From assembly GCF_030519655.1 (NCBI RefSeq), contig NZ_JAUMIT010000001.1, forward strand, positions 496,001 through 560,000: a stretch of 64,000 nucleotides of DNA. The letters run 5' to 3'. The notes beneath the pieces were generated by a model. It was not told the origin of the DNA. It made no database searches and saw only the letters and a program-made list of their open reading frames with translations. Below, piece after piece: positions 55,390-64,000 of this stretch. Positions within the stretch are counted from its first letter, which is position 1, and every line of letters begins with the position of its first letter. The DNA comes from Wenyingzhuangia gilva (lineage in GTDB: Bacteria; Bacteroidota; Bacteroidia; Flavobacteriales; Flavobacteriaceae). Both the position numbers and the translations under genes were made by a program.

Positions 55390-55427
55390 AAAAGGCGTTT
55401 CACATTCGTGTGAAACGCCTTTTTTTA
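55390..55427 (+). terminator. dnaN terminator
   Basis: A long perfect stem (AAGGCGTTTCACA / TGTGAAACGCCTT) with a TTCG loop is followed by a T-run. Confidence 0.93.
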
Positions 55428-55454
55428 TTAACTTCATCCTGTAAAAAACCGCCC

Positions 55455-56054
55455 ATGAATTTTCTTGCCCATTTGTATTTAGCCAACACTGATAAAGAAA
55501 TTATCATTGGTAATTTTATCGCTGATACCATTAAGGGAAATAAATTTCATCACTTTTCTGATAAAATTCAGTTCGGGATTAAAATGCACAGAGCTATTGA
55601 TGTTTTTACAGATGAACATCCTATTTTTAGACAAAGTAAAAGAAGATTAGATGACAAATATAGACTGTACAAAGGAGTCATTATAGATATTATATATGAT
55701 CATTTTTTAGCTAAAAACTGGCAACAATATTCAGCTACTCCTTTAGATGTTTTTAGTCAAGAAATTTACGCTTTGTTATTTGATTACTTTGATGTTTTGC
55801 CTGATAGGGCTAAACATTTACTCCCTTATATGTCCAAGCAAAATTGGTTATACAACTACAGAACCATTCATGGAATTACAAGTATTCTTCACGACATGAA
55901 CGTAAGAACCAAAGGATTGTCTAAAATGAATGAAGCCGTGATAGACCTTCAAGAGAATTACACTATTTTTGAAGAAGATTTTACTGCCTTTTTTAAAGAA
56001 TTAGAAGCGTTTTCATCATCATACTTAGAAAATTATGACAGCAAAAATAATTAG
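55455..56054 (+). CDS. acpH: Acyl carrier protein phosphodiesterase
   Basis: A 199-residue HD-like protein of the AcpH family, which removes 4'-phosphopantetheine from ACP. The signature MNFLAHLYLA, IIGNFIADTIKG, MHRAIDVFTDEHP and DIIYDHFLAKNW contains the metal-binding H and D residues. The ATG at 55455 is chosen because the family starts exactly there; the open frame upstream passes through the dnaN terminator. It overlaps the following AI-2E gene by 20 bp. Confidence 0.9.
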   Translation: MNFLAHLYLANTDKEIIIGNFIADTIKGNKFHHFSDKIQFGIKMHRAIDVFTDEHPIFRQSKRRLDDKYRLYKGVIIDIIYDHFLAKNWQQYSATPLDVFSQEIYALLFDYFDVLPDRAKHLLPYMSKQNWLYNYRTIHGITSILHDMNVRTKGLSKMNEAVIDLQENYTIFEEDFTAFFKELEAFSSSYLENYDSKNN

Positions 56055-57117
56055 TAACGGACTCTTAAGAACCATTGGAATTCTTGCAGGCATTGCTGCT
56101 TTAATTTGGTTTTTTATACAAATACAAACCATTATTGTTTACGTATTAATTTCTGCAGTATTGGCTTTGATTTCTAGACCCATTATTCGTTTTTTTAGAC
56201 AAAAACTAAAATTTAAAAATAGCTTGGCAGTCATTACTACCATTCTTATTTACAGTTTTTTTATAGCTGTTATTATTAACTTATTTGCCCCGTTAATTAG
56301 TAAACAAAGTGAAAATATTGCTTTATTAAATTCCGATACTTTTAAAAAGAACATCAGTCACATCAGTAACGAAGTCAATGAATATTTACTGATTCATAAT
56401 ATTGATATATTAGAAAAAACCAAAAACATAGATATTTTACCTGGTGTAAAAAACATCCCCAATATTATCAATATAATTCTAGCAAAATTAGGCTCTTTTA
56501 GCATGGGATTGTTTTCTGTACTATTCATCACTTTTTTCTTTATGTTAGATGCTAAAATTCTATCCAAAGGAACCTTTATTTTAATTCCAAAACATCACCT
56601 TATTCACGCAGCTAGATCTATAGAGACTATTAAAGATTTACTCTCTCGTTACTTTATTGGCTTGGTTATCCAAATAAGCGTATTGTTTTGTATATACACA
56701 TTGATTTTGTCTATTTTTAATATTGAAAATCCTATTATCATAGCCCTTTTATGTGCTTTGTTTAATCTAATTCCTTACATAGGTCCTTTAATTGGAGCGG
56801 TTGTGATGTTTATTTTAGCGACCACAAACAATTTAGATTTAGATTTTCAATCAGAAATTTTACCGAACACCATGTATATTATGATTGGATATGGAATTGC
56901 CCAACTAATTGATAATTTTGTTAGTCAACCCGTTATTTTTTCTAAAAGTGTAAAATCACATCCCTTAGAAATTTTCTTGATCATTATGATTTTTGGTAGC
57001 CTGTTTGGTATTTTAGGAATGGTTATTTCTATTCCTGTCTACACGGCTTTAAAAGTAATTGCCAAAGAGTTTTTTATTAAATACAAAGCAGTAAAATTAC
57101 TGACCAAAGATTTTTAG
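56035..57117 (+). CDS. AI-2E family transporter
   Basis: A 360-residue membrane protein with about eight helices. The family features are visible: paired N-terminal helices (IIVYVLISAVLALISRPIIRFF), an amphipathic loop and the C-terminal block NLIPYIGPLIGAV...DNFVSQPVIFSKSVKSHPLEIF. Relatives export autoinducer-2, bicarbonate-type ions or act as Na+/H+ antiporters (UPF0118 group); the substrate cannot be read from sequence. It overlaps acpH and sits 1 bp before the next gene, so the three genes form a tight operon. Confidence 0.9.
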   Translation: MTAKIISNGLLRTIGILAGIAALIWFFIQIQTIIVYVLISAVLALISRPIIRFFRQKLKFKNSLAVITTILIYSFFIAVIINLFAPLISKQSENIALLNSDTFKKNISHISNEVNEYLLIHNIDILEKTKNIDILPGVKNIPNIINIILAKLGSFSMGLFSVLFITFFFMLDAKILSKGTFILIPKHHLIHAARSIETIKDLLSRYFIGLVIQISVLFCIYTLILSIFNIENPIIIALLCALFNLIPYIGPLIGAVVMFILATTNNLDLDFQSEILPNTMYIMIGYGIAQLIDNFVSQPVIFSKSVKSHPLEIFLIIMIFGSLFGILGMVISIPVYTALKVIAKEFFIKYKAVKLLTKDF

Positions 57118-57118
57118 T

Positions 57119-58291
57119 TTGAACGGAGCTATTTTAGAAAAAGAGGTTCAAAATTTCATTCAACAGAACCTAAATGCTGATCTTACCAAATTGATCTTAA
57201 AAGGAAGTCCTTTTGAGAACATTTCTACACCCGAACTTATTGAACAAATTGAGGCAAAAAAGAAATGCGAGAAAAAACTACCTAGTTGGTTTGCTGCCCC
57301 TAATATTTATTATCCAAACAAATTAAATATAGAGCAAACTTCTTCCGAAGCTACTGCAACCTTTAAGAGTTCTTTAATCAACGGAGAGAACATTATTGAT
57401 GTTACTGGTGGTTTTGGAGTGGATGATGTTGCTTTTTCAAAGCATTTTAAAGCAGTTACTCATTGTGAATTAAACAGTGATTTATCAGCCATTGTTAATC
57501 ACAACCTTCAACAACTTGGAATTAAAAACATCACTACTATTGATGGAAATGGTATTGATTATATTCTCAATAACAACACAACTTATGATTGGATTTATAT
57601 TGATCCGTCACGAAGAAACGACATCAAAGGAAAGGTTTTTTTACTAGAAGATTGTTTACCCAATGTTCCATTACATTTAAGTGATTTGTTAGAAAAAAGT
57701 AATAAAATATTAATTAAAAACTCTCCTTTGATGGACATTACAAGTTGTATTCAAGAATTGCAATTTGTAAAAGAAATTCACATCATTGCTTTACAGAACG
57801 AAGTAAAAGAAGTCTTGGTTTTTATTAAAAAAGATTATCAAGATGAAATCATCATCAAAGCAACCAATTTAGGAAAAGAAACACAAAATTTTGAATTCAC
57901 CTATCAACAAGAATACGATTACGAACTTTCCTTACCTTTAAAATATTTATACGAACCCAATAGTGCTATTTTAAAATCGGGTGGATTTTCGGCAGTTGCC
58001 TATCAATTTAAACTAGGAAAATTACATCAACATTCTCATTTATACACTTCTGATAAGTTGATCTCTTTTCCTGGAAGACAGTTTGAAATTCTAGAAGTTT
58101 TGTCATATAACAAAAAGGAACTTTTAAAAAGATTGCCCTCAAAAAAGGCAAACATCACCACAAGAAACTTTAAAGAAAGTGTGGCCAACATTCGTAAAAA
58201 AACAGGAATTAAAGATGGAGGAGATATTTATTTATTTTTTACCACAAATAAAAAAGAAGAACAAATTGTTCTTCTTTCTAAAAAAATATAA
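57119..58291 (+). CDS. THUMP-like-domain SAM-dependent methyltransferase
   Basis: A 390-residue protein starting with TTG (NGAILEKEVQNFIQQNL follows, as in relatives). The Rossmann methyltransferase core has VTGGFGVDDVAFSKHFK (SAM loop), HCELN and the YIDPSRR motif, which is characteristic of this family. A C-terminal THUMP-like domain follows (FPGRQFEILEVLSYNKKELLKRL, TTRNFKESVANIRKKTGIKDGGD). It probably methylates RNA, but the target is unknown. The TTG lies 1 bp after the previous stop, consistent with coupled translation. Confidence 0.88.
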   Translation: MNGAILEKEVQNFIQQNLNADLTKLILKGSPFENISTPELIEQIEAKKKCEKKLPSWFAAPNIYYPNKLNIEQTSSEATATFKSSLINGENIIDVTGGFGVDDVAFSKHFKAVTHCELNSDLSAIVNHNLQQLGIKNITTIDGNGIDYILNNNTTYDWIYIDPSRRNDIKGKVFLLEDCLPNVPLHLSDLLEKSNKILIKNSPLMDITSCIQELQFVKEIHIIALQNEVKEVLVFIKKDYQDEIIIKATNLGKETQNFEFTYQQEYDYELSLPLKYLYEPNSAILKSGGFSAVAYQFKLGKLHQHSHLYTSDKLISFPGRQFEILEVLSYNKKELLKRLPSKKANITTRNFKESVANIRKKTGIKDGGDIYLFFTTNKKEEQIVLLSKKI

Positions 58292-58294
58292 GTT

Positions 58295-59560
58295 TTATAA
58301 AGTGTTTATGTATTGATGAATTTCATCATAAATAAACTTTAATTCCTCTTCTTTTGTAATATAAGGTGGAACAATATATAACGTATTCCCCAAAGGTCTT
58401 AAATAAATTCCTTTATCCATAAAATAATTAAAAATCGCATTTCTATCTTTTCCGTATCGATCAATAGAAACGGCAAGATCTATGGCTAAAATTACTCCTT
58501 TTACTCTTATATTTTCAACTCTTGCATGGTCTTTTATAAACTCAGAAAATTTTACATGATTGGCATGAATCATTTTTATTCCTTGTTGAATTTCATCCGA
58601 TTGAATCAATTCTATACTCGCAATAGCCGCAGCACAAGTAATAGGATTTGCCGAGTAGGTGTGACCATGAAAAAAACCTTTAGCCACCTCATCCGCATAA
58701 AAAGCATCGTATATTTTTTGAGTGCAAGTGGTCAATCCCATAGGAACCATTCCAGCCGTTAAAGCTTTGGACAAACACATAATATCCGGCATGTTCATTA
58801 ATTCCTCTGAAGCGAATATATTTCCTGTTTTCCCAAAACCTGTCATCACCTCATCTGCCACACAAATTACATCGTGTTTCTGAGCGATTTCTATTAACAT
58901 ATCCAAGTATTTTGCCTCATGCATTTGCATACAATTAGCCCCTTGCACCAAAGGTTCAAATACAAAACAAGCCACCTCACCAGAAGATACAATTTCTGTA
59001 AATGCAGCAGTTACTTGTTCTAAATTATTCTGATTCGGAACATCAATTCTATCAATTGTTAAAACTACCTCTTCAAAAGGACCATTATAAACATCTAACC
59101 CAGAAACAGACATTGCCCCAAAAGTATCTCCATGAAATGCATTTTCAAAAGCAATCATTCTCAACTTCTTTTTCCCCTGGTTAAAATGATATTGTAAACT
59201 CATTTTCATGGCAATATCAACCGTGGTAGAACCATTGTCTGAAAAAAATATTTTTTGTTGATTAGAGGGCAAAATCTCCATCAATTTTTCTGACAATTCC
59301 ACTGCTGGTTCATGGGTAAAACCTGCAAACACCACCTGATCTAATTTAGAAACCTGTTCCGTTACTTTTTTCACCACATAAGGATGACAGTGTCCATACA
59401 CACACGTATACCAAGAAGAAATAGCATCTATGTATTTATTTCCATCTTCATCAAATAAATATACTCCTTCCGCTTTTGCAATGGCCAAATGATCTTTGGT
59501 CATTTTATGCTGTGTTAACGGATGCCACAGGTGTTTTTGATCTCTTTTATTTAAATCCAT
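58295..59560 (-). CDS. bioA: Adenosylmethionine-8-amino-7-oxononanoate aminotransferase
   Basis: Makes 7,8-diaminopelargonate for biotin, using S-adenosylmethionine as amino donor. A 421-residue class III aminotransferase with HPLTQHKM, ISSWYTCVYGHCHP, DNGSTTVDIAMKMSLQ, the ADEVMTGFGKTG aspartate motif and the PLP lysine in LSKALTAGMVPMG. The SSWW-like motif and Y-rich segments mark BioA rather than ornithine aminotransferase. Its start codon directly abuts the bioD stop: operon bioF-bioD-bioA. Confidence 0.96.
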   Translation of the reverse strand: MDLNKRDQKHLWHPLTQHKMTKDHLAIAKAEGVYLFDEDGNKYIDAISSWYTCVYGHCHPYVVKKVTEQVSKLDQVVFAGFTHEPAVELSEKLMEILPSNQQKIFFSDNGSTTVDIAMKMSLQYHFNQGKKKLRMIAFENAFHGDTFGAMSVSGLDVYNGPFEEVVLTIDRIDVPNQNNLEQVTAAFTEIVSSGEVACFVFEPLVQGANCMQMHEAKYLDMLIEIAQKHDVICVADEVMTGFGKTGNIFASEELMNMPDIMCLSKALTAGMVPMGLTTCTQKIYDAFYADEVAKGFFHGHTYSANPITCAAAIASIELIQSDEIQQGIKMIHANHVKFSEFIKDHARVENIRVKGVILAIDLAVSIDRYGKDRNAIFNYFMDKGIYLRPLGNTLYIVPPYITKEEELKFIYDEIHQYINTL

Positions 59561-60172
59561 TTATAAATTTTCTTTAAATAAATCTGCATATTTTTTTACT
59601 ACGGACTTATCTATTTTAGATTCTTCCTCCACTCTACCAATCACTTTTACTCCAGACATTTTTTTAATGATGTCTTCAGTCGTTTTATGCTCATTCCCAC
59701 TAAAAACAAGAGCAATATCAAAACCTTTTTGCTTTAGCAATTGAACTGTCATTAAAGTATGATTGATACTCCCTAAATAATGTCTAGAAACCACTACCAC
59801 CAATGCTTCCTTTGGGATGATATCCAAAATCGTTTGCTGATGATTGATCGGTACTAAAATTCCTCCAGCACCTTCAATAATAATATGATTGTCTGTTTGA
59901 GGTTTGATAATTTTTTCTACTTCTACCGTAACTCCATCAATATCGGCTGCTGCATGTGGACTCATAGGAGTATTTAACGCATAAGTTATGGGATGAAATG
60001 TAGAAATTGTATTAGATATCAAGCTTTTTACTTTGTCTCCATCCGTAAGTTCTAGTTCTCCTGCTTGTATGGGTTTCCAATAATCTGCTTTTAAAGCCTC
60101 TACCAAAATGGCAGAAACTAAGGTTTTTCCTACTTCTGTAGAAATACCTGTTACAAAAATTGATTTTGACAT
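59561..60172 (-). CDS. bioD: Dethiobiotin synthetase
   Basis: A 203-residue ATPase that closes the ureido ring of dethiobiotin. The P-loop is GISTEVGKT (9-17). YWKPIQAGE, the substrate segment ALNTPMSPHAAA and the EGAGGILVPI loop are all typical. It lies 4 bp after bioF and abuts bioA. Confidence 0.96.
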   Translation of the reverse strand: MSKSIFVTGISTEVGKTLVSAILVEALKADYWKPIQAGELELTDGDKVKSLISNTISTFHPITYALNTPMSPHAAADIDGVTVEVEKIIKPQTDNHIIIEGAGGILVPINHQQTILDIIPKEALVVVVSRHYLGSINHTLMTVQLLKQKGFDIALVFSGNEHKTTEDIIKKMSGVKVIGRVEEESKIDKSVVKKYADLFKENL

Positions 60173-60176
60173 GGGG

Positions 60177-61331
60177 TTATATTTCTTCTATTTTTATCAG
60201 TGAACTCAACAATAGCAACAAATTGTTTATTTCCTCTTTGGTGTTGTGAGCATGTAAACAAATTCTCAATCGTTCTTGTCCTTTAGGAACCGTTGGAGAC
60301 ATAATTGGTTTTACTAAAAAACCTTGTTCCTGAATTTCTAAAGCTACCTTTTTAACTTGATTGTTTCCAGAGATTAAACAGCACTGAATAGCACTTATAC
60401 TCTCAATAAAGTAATCTTTTAATTGATAGACACTAAGTTGATTTTTAAAATAATCAATATTATCTTTTAACAAATCCATTGCATTGCCTTGACTTATTTC
60501 TGCAAAAGCTGCTTTAATTGTTGCTACCGCGTGCAATGGAATAGCAGTTGTGTAAATAAATGCTCTAGAAAAATTGATGAGATAATTTCTTAAATCCTGA
60601 CCTCCTAACACAATAGCACCGTGACAACCTAAGGCCTTTCCAAACGTATGCACCCTTGCAAAAATTTTAGATTCTAGTCCTAATTCACAAGCCAACCCTC
60701 TACCTTTTTCACCAAATACGCCTCCAGAATGTGCTTCATCAATGATTAAGTATGCTTTATGCTTTTCACACAATATTACTAATTCTTGAAGCGGAGCAAT
60801 ATCTCCGTCCATAGAATACACAGTTTCTACTGCTACATATACATTCGAAGAAGTCTCTTTAAAACGAATCATTTTAGCCTCTAAATCCGATAAATTATTG
60901 TGCTTAAATTTATAATTATTGGCTGTACTTAATCTAATTCCATCTCTTACAGAGGCATGAATCAATTCATCAAATAGCAAAACATCATTTTTTTGAAGAA
61001 TGGCCGAAAACAATCCCACATTGGCATCATAACCAGAATTATATAACAATCCCGACTCCGCTCTATGGTACATCGCCAATTCTTTTTCTACCCATAAATG
61101 TAAATGATGAGTTCCTGAAATCAATCTAGATCCTGTGCTTCCATTTTGAATTCCATTTTCTTTTAAAATTTCATCAGTCATTTTTGCGATGTCTAATGAT
61201 TTTGCAAACCCTAAATAATCATTAGAATAAAAATCGACCTCTGTAGAATTGGAAACATGTAAAGTTCTTAAGGCATTTTCTTTACGCCTATCGTTTAATT
61301 TTTTCTGTAATGATGATGGAAATTGCTGCAT
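60177..61331 (-). CDS. bioF: 8-amino-7-oxononanoate synthase
   Basis: PLP enzyme that condenses pimeloyl thioester and alanine, starting the ring-forming part of biotin synthesis. Alpha-oxoamine synthase motifs: FYSNDYLGFAKS, GSTGSRLISGTHHLH, LIIDEAHSGGVFGEKGRG and the PLP lysine in HTFGKALGCHG. At 384 residues it is complete. It is the first gene of the bioFDA operon. A -7 element (TACTTTTG) ends just 4 bp before the ATG, implying an almost leaderless mRNA. Confidence 0.94.
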   Translation of the reverse strand: MQQFPSSLQKKLNDRRKENALRTLHVSNSTEVDFYSNDYLGFAKSLDIAKMTDEILKENGIQNGSTGSRLISGTHHLHLWVEKELAMYHRAESGLLYNSGYDANVGLFSAILQKNDVLLFDELIHASVRDGIRLSTANNYKFKHNNLSDLEAKMIRFKETSSNVYVAVETVYSMDGDIAPLQELVILCEKHKAYLIIDEAHSGGVFGEKGRGLACELGLESKIFARVHTFGKALGCHGAIVLGGQDLRNYLINFSRAFIYTTAIPLHAVATIKAAFAEISQGNAMDLLKDNIDYFKNQLSVYQLKDYFIESISAIQCCLISGNNQVKKVALEIQEQGFLVKPIMSPTVPKGQERLRICLHAHNTKEEINNLLLLLSSLIKIEEI

Positions 61332-61335
61332 GGTA

Positions 61336-61343
61336 CAAAAGTA
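61336..61343 (-). promoter_or_regulatory. bioF promoter -7 element nearly abutting the start codon
   Basis: Minus-strand TACTTTTG followed by TACC and then ATG. Transcription would begin at or within a few bases of the start codon. Confidence 0.55.
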
Positions 61344-61378
61344 AAAAACGCTACCTAGACTTAGGTAGCGTTTTTTTA
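61344..61378. terminator. Terminator between atpC and the bio operon
   Basis: The stem AAAAACGCTACCTA / TAGGTAGCGTTTTT with a short loop and T-runs on both strands lies 19 bp after the atpC stop. Confidence 0.9.
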
Positions 61379-61396
61379 TATTTTTGATTAGATAAA

Positions 61397-61690
61397 TTAA
61401 TCTGCTAGAATGATAACTTTATTATCCTTCATTTCAATTGTTCCACTTTTGATTTGTAAAGTTAATACTTTATCATCATCAGCATGCGGTTCAATAATAC
61501 CAGACAAATGATCTAACTCTAAGTGTTCTTGAGTGTGAATGTGAATTTTCACAGTTCCTTTGTTTAACACAGAAACAATAGGTGCGTGATTATTCAACAT
61601 TTGAAACTCTCCTTGAGTTCCAGGAACTGTTACTGAATCTACTCTTGAAGAGAACAAAACAGCTTCTGGTGATACTATTTCTAAATACAT
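61397..61690 (-). CDS. atpC: F1 ATP synthase epsilon subunit (short form)
   Basis: A 97-residue epsilon subunit comprising only the N-terminal beta-sandwich (LEIVSPEAVLFSSRVDSVTVPGTQGEFQMLNNHAPIVSVLNKGTVKI). The C-terminal two-helix domain that inhibits ATP hydrolysis in E. coli is absent, as in other Flavobacteriaceae. It lies after atpD; the intervening 78 bp are almost entirely a 7-bp-period repeat. Confidence 0.95.
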   Translation of the reverse strand: MYLEIVSPEAVLFSSRVDSVTVPGTQGEFQMLNNHAPIVSVLNKGTVKIHIHTQEHLELDHLSGIIEPHADDDKVLTLQIKSGTIEMKDNKVIILAD

Positions 61691-61698
61691 ATTTTTAT

Positions 61699-61768
61699 AG
61701 TTTTCAGTTTACAGTATTCAGTACTCAGTAGCAAACTGCTAACGGCTTACTGGCAACTGATCACTTAT
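61699..61768. repeat. 7-bp-period repeat filling the atpD-atpC spacer
   Basis: Ten heptamers in perfect phase: AGTTTTC, AGTTTAC, AGTATTC, AGTACTC, AGTAGCA, AACTGCT, AACGGCT, TACTGGC, AACTGAT, CACTTAT. The last one ends exactly at the atpD stop codon. Confidence 0.85.
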
Positions 61769-63310
<1,542 letters not shown>

Positions 63311-63351
63311 CTAGTTTTCCCTCAATTCAATCAGTCTGAATTAAGTGTTTG

Positions 63352-63381
63352 CAAAGATAATTTTTTTATCAATGCCTACAA
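63352..63381 (-). promoter_or_regulatory. atpD promoter with both -33 and -7 elements
   Basis: Minus-strand TTG (63379-63381), 19-bp spacer, TATCTTTG (63352-63359): the best match to the Bacteroidota consensus in the window. Confidence 0.75.
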
Positions 63382-63460
63382 CTCATTTCATAAAAAAATA
63401 GAGCTGTTATTAATTATAATTTAAATTGCTTGAGGAATTTGCAATTTTATTTTAAAAAAG

Positions 63461-64000
63461 CTAGAAATTATAAGTCCACGAACCATAAAACTGAGAACCA
63501 ATTGTTCCCGTACCTGGTGCTGCTTCGTATTCATTTCCTAAAATGTTTGCTCTTCCTATTTTAATATTTGAATTCCAGCTTTTGATATCATACATAATCT
63601 GAGCATCTAACAAAGTTCTCGCATCAATTTGACCATCGATAAAAGAGGATTCCCAATAATATGCATCTTGCCAACGCGCATTAATTCCAAAACCTAATCC
63701 TTTGTAAAAATTTGTATTTCCAAAAGACACTTTTACTTTGTGTTCAGGTGTATTAAAACTCGTTTCAAAATCTGGATCTTGAGACTGATCAAAATCTTGT
63801 TTGGCATAGCTATAGTTAATTCCAAAATCATAATTACCAAATACTTTTGCTTCTAATCCAATATTAGCTCCATAAGAAGCAATATCAGCATCTGTATTTG
63901 TGTACAAAGAAGTAACTGTTCTATCTCCATTAATCAATGCCCATGCAGCATTCGGTAATGTAACCAATCCTGCACCAGGGACAGGTAAAGTACCCATGTC
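63461..64000 (-). CDS. TonB-dependent receptor, C-terminal fragment
   Basis: About 179 residues that run off the right edge. Alternating amphipathic strands (YDFGINYSYAKQDFDQS, HKVKVSFGNTNFYKGLGFGINARWQDAYYWES) and the final FYGSWTYNF mark the last strands of an outer-membrane barrel. The GRANILGNEYEAAPGTGTIGSQFYG ending (last 30 residues) is typical of TonB-dependent receptors with an N-terminal carboxypeptidase-like domain. The plug and N-terminus lie outside the window, so the substrate cannot be judged. The ATG at 63997 is internal to the frame and not the start. Confidence 0.75.
   Translation of the reverse strand, partial: DMGTLPVPGAGLVTLPNAAWALINGDRTVTSLYTNTDADIASYGANIGLEAKVFGNYDFGINYSYAKQDFDQSQDPDFETSFNTPEHKVKVSFGNTNFYKGLGFGINARWQDAYYWESSFIDGQIDARTLLDAQIMYDIKSWNSNIKIGRANILGNEYEAAPGTGTIGSQFYGSWTYNF

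Noticed and set aside
55410-55454. Upstream start for the acpH gene
   Set aside because: The extension is encoded by the dnaN terminator; the family begins MNFLAHLYLA.

Overview
The window is chromosomal DNA from a member of the Bacteroidota, almost certainly family Flavobacteriaceae. The evidence is the low G+C content, promoters of the Bacteroidota type (-7 element TAnnTTTG, sometimes with TTG about 18-23 bp upstream), the gliding genes gldF and gldG, a TonB receptor with a carboxypeptidase-like regulatory domain, atpD-atpC split from the other ATP synthase genes, and PorT-, DUF4286- and DUF2911-type proteins. I cannot fix the genus. No rRNA, tRNA, CRISPR array, insertion sequence or prophage is visible, and no gene-free stretch exceeds 300 bp.

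Layout. 1-7.6 kb: end of a threonine dehydratase gene, then a minus-strand block with DUF4286, a crotonase, a secreted ThuA-like protein, an orphan NtrY-like histidine kinase, leuS and a DUF2911 protein. 7.7-17 kb: lepA, then a glycogen block (glgA, glgC, glgB and a GH31 alpha-glucosidase). 17-23 kb: a minus-strand TonB receptor, DUF5689/lamin-tail lipoprotein and thioredoxin-like protein, divergent from a secreted endonuclease/exonuclease/phosphatase-family enzyme; this may be a nucleic-acid or phosphoester scavenging locus. 23-27.5 kb: tsaB, a PiT phosphate transporter fused to a PhoU-like domain, and a phosphate-selective-type porin. The last two have TTAACA-like repeats at 11 bp spacing next to their promoters. 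27.5-36.7 kb: housekeeping genes (aminotransferase, desaturase, rsmG, PorT-like, PAP2-like, rpoN, GNAT-nitrilase fusion, DoxX, BASS symporter).

36.8-40.5 kb is the most notable locus. A secreted DUF255 thioredoxin-like protein is followed by a small exported protein with seven cysteines exactly ten residues apart (K/A-C-G-E motifs), a DUF692/MNIO enzyme and a DUF2063 partner. This is the architecture of the bufferin/HvfA family of copper-related RiPPs (ribosomally made, modified peptides). A strong hairpin separates the precursor gene from the enzyme genes.

40.6-64 kb: an NAD(P)-binding protein, a large DUF2339 membrane protein, purC, a tandem pair of large TIG-domain lipoproteins (paralogues, accessory in character), phoH, a SAM hydroxide adenosyltransferase gene coupled to gldF-gldG, dnaN, acpH/AI-2E exporter/methyltransferase, bioF-bioD-bioA, atpD-atpC, and the 3' end of a second TonB receptor.

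A non-coding theme also emerges. Degenerate repeats with a strict 7-bp period occur at four places: inside leuS in frame, in the leuS leader, upstream of dnaN, and filling the atpD-atpC spacer. They resemble in principle the heptameric short tandem repeats of cyanobacteria.
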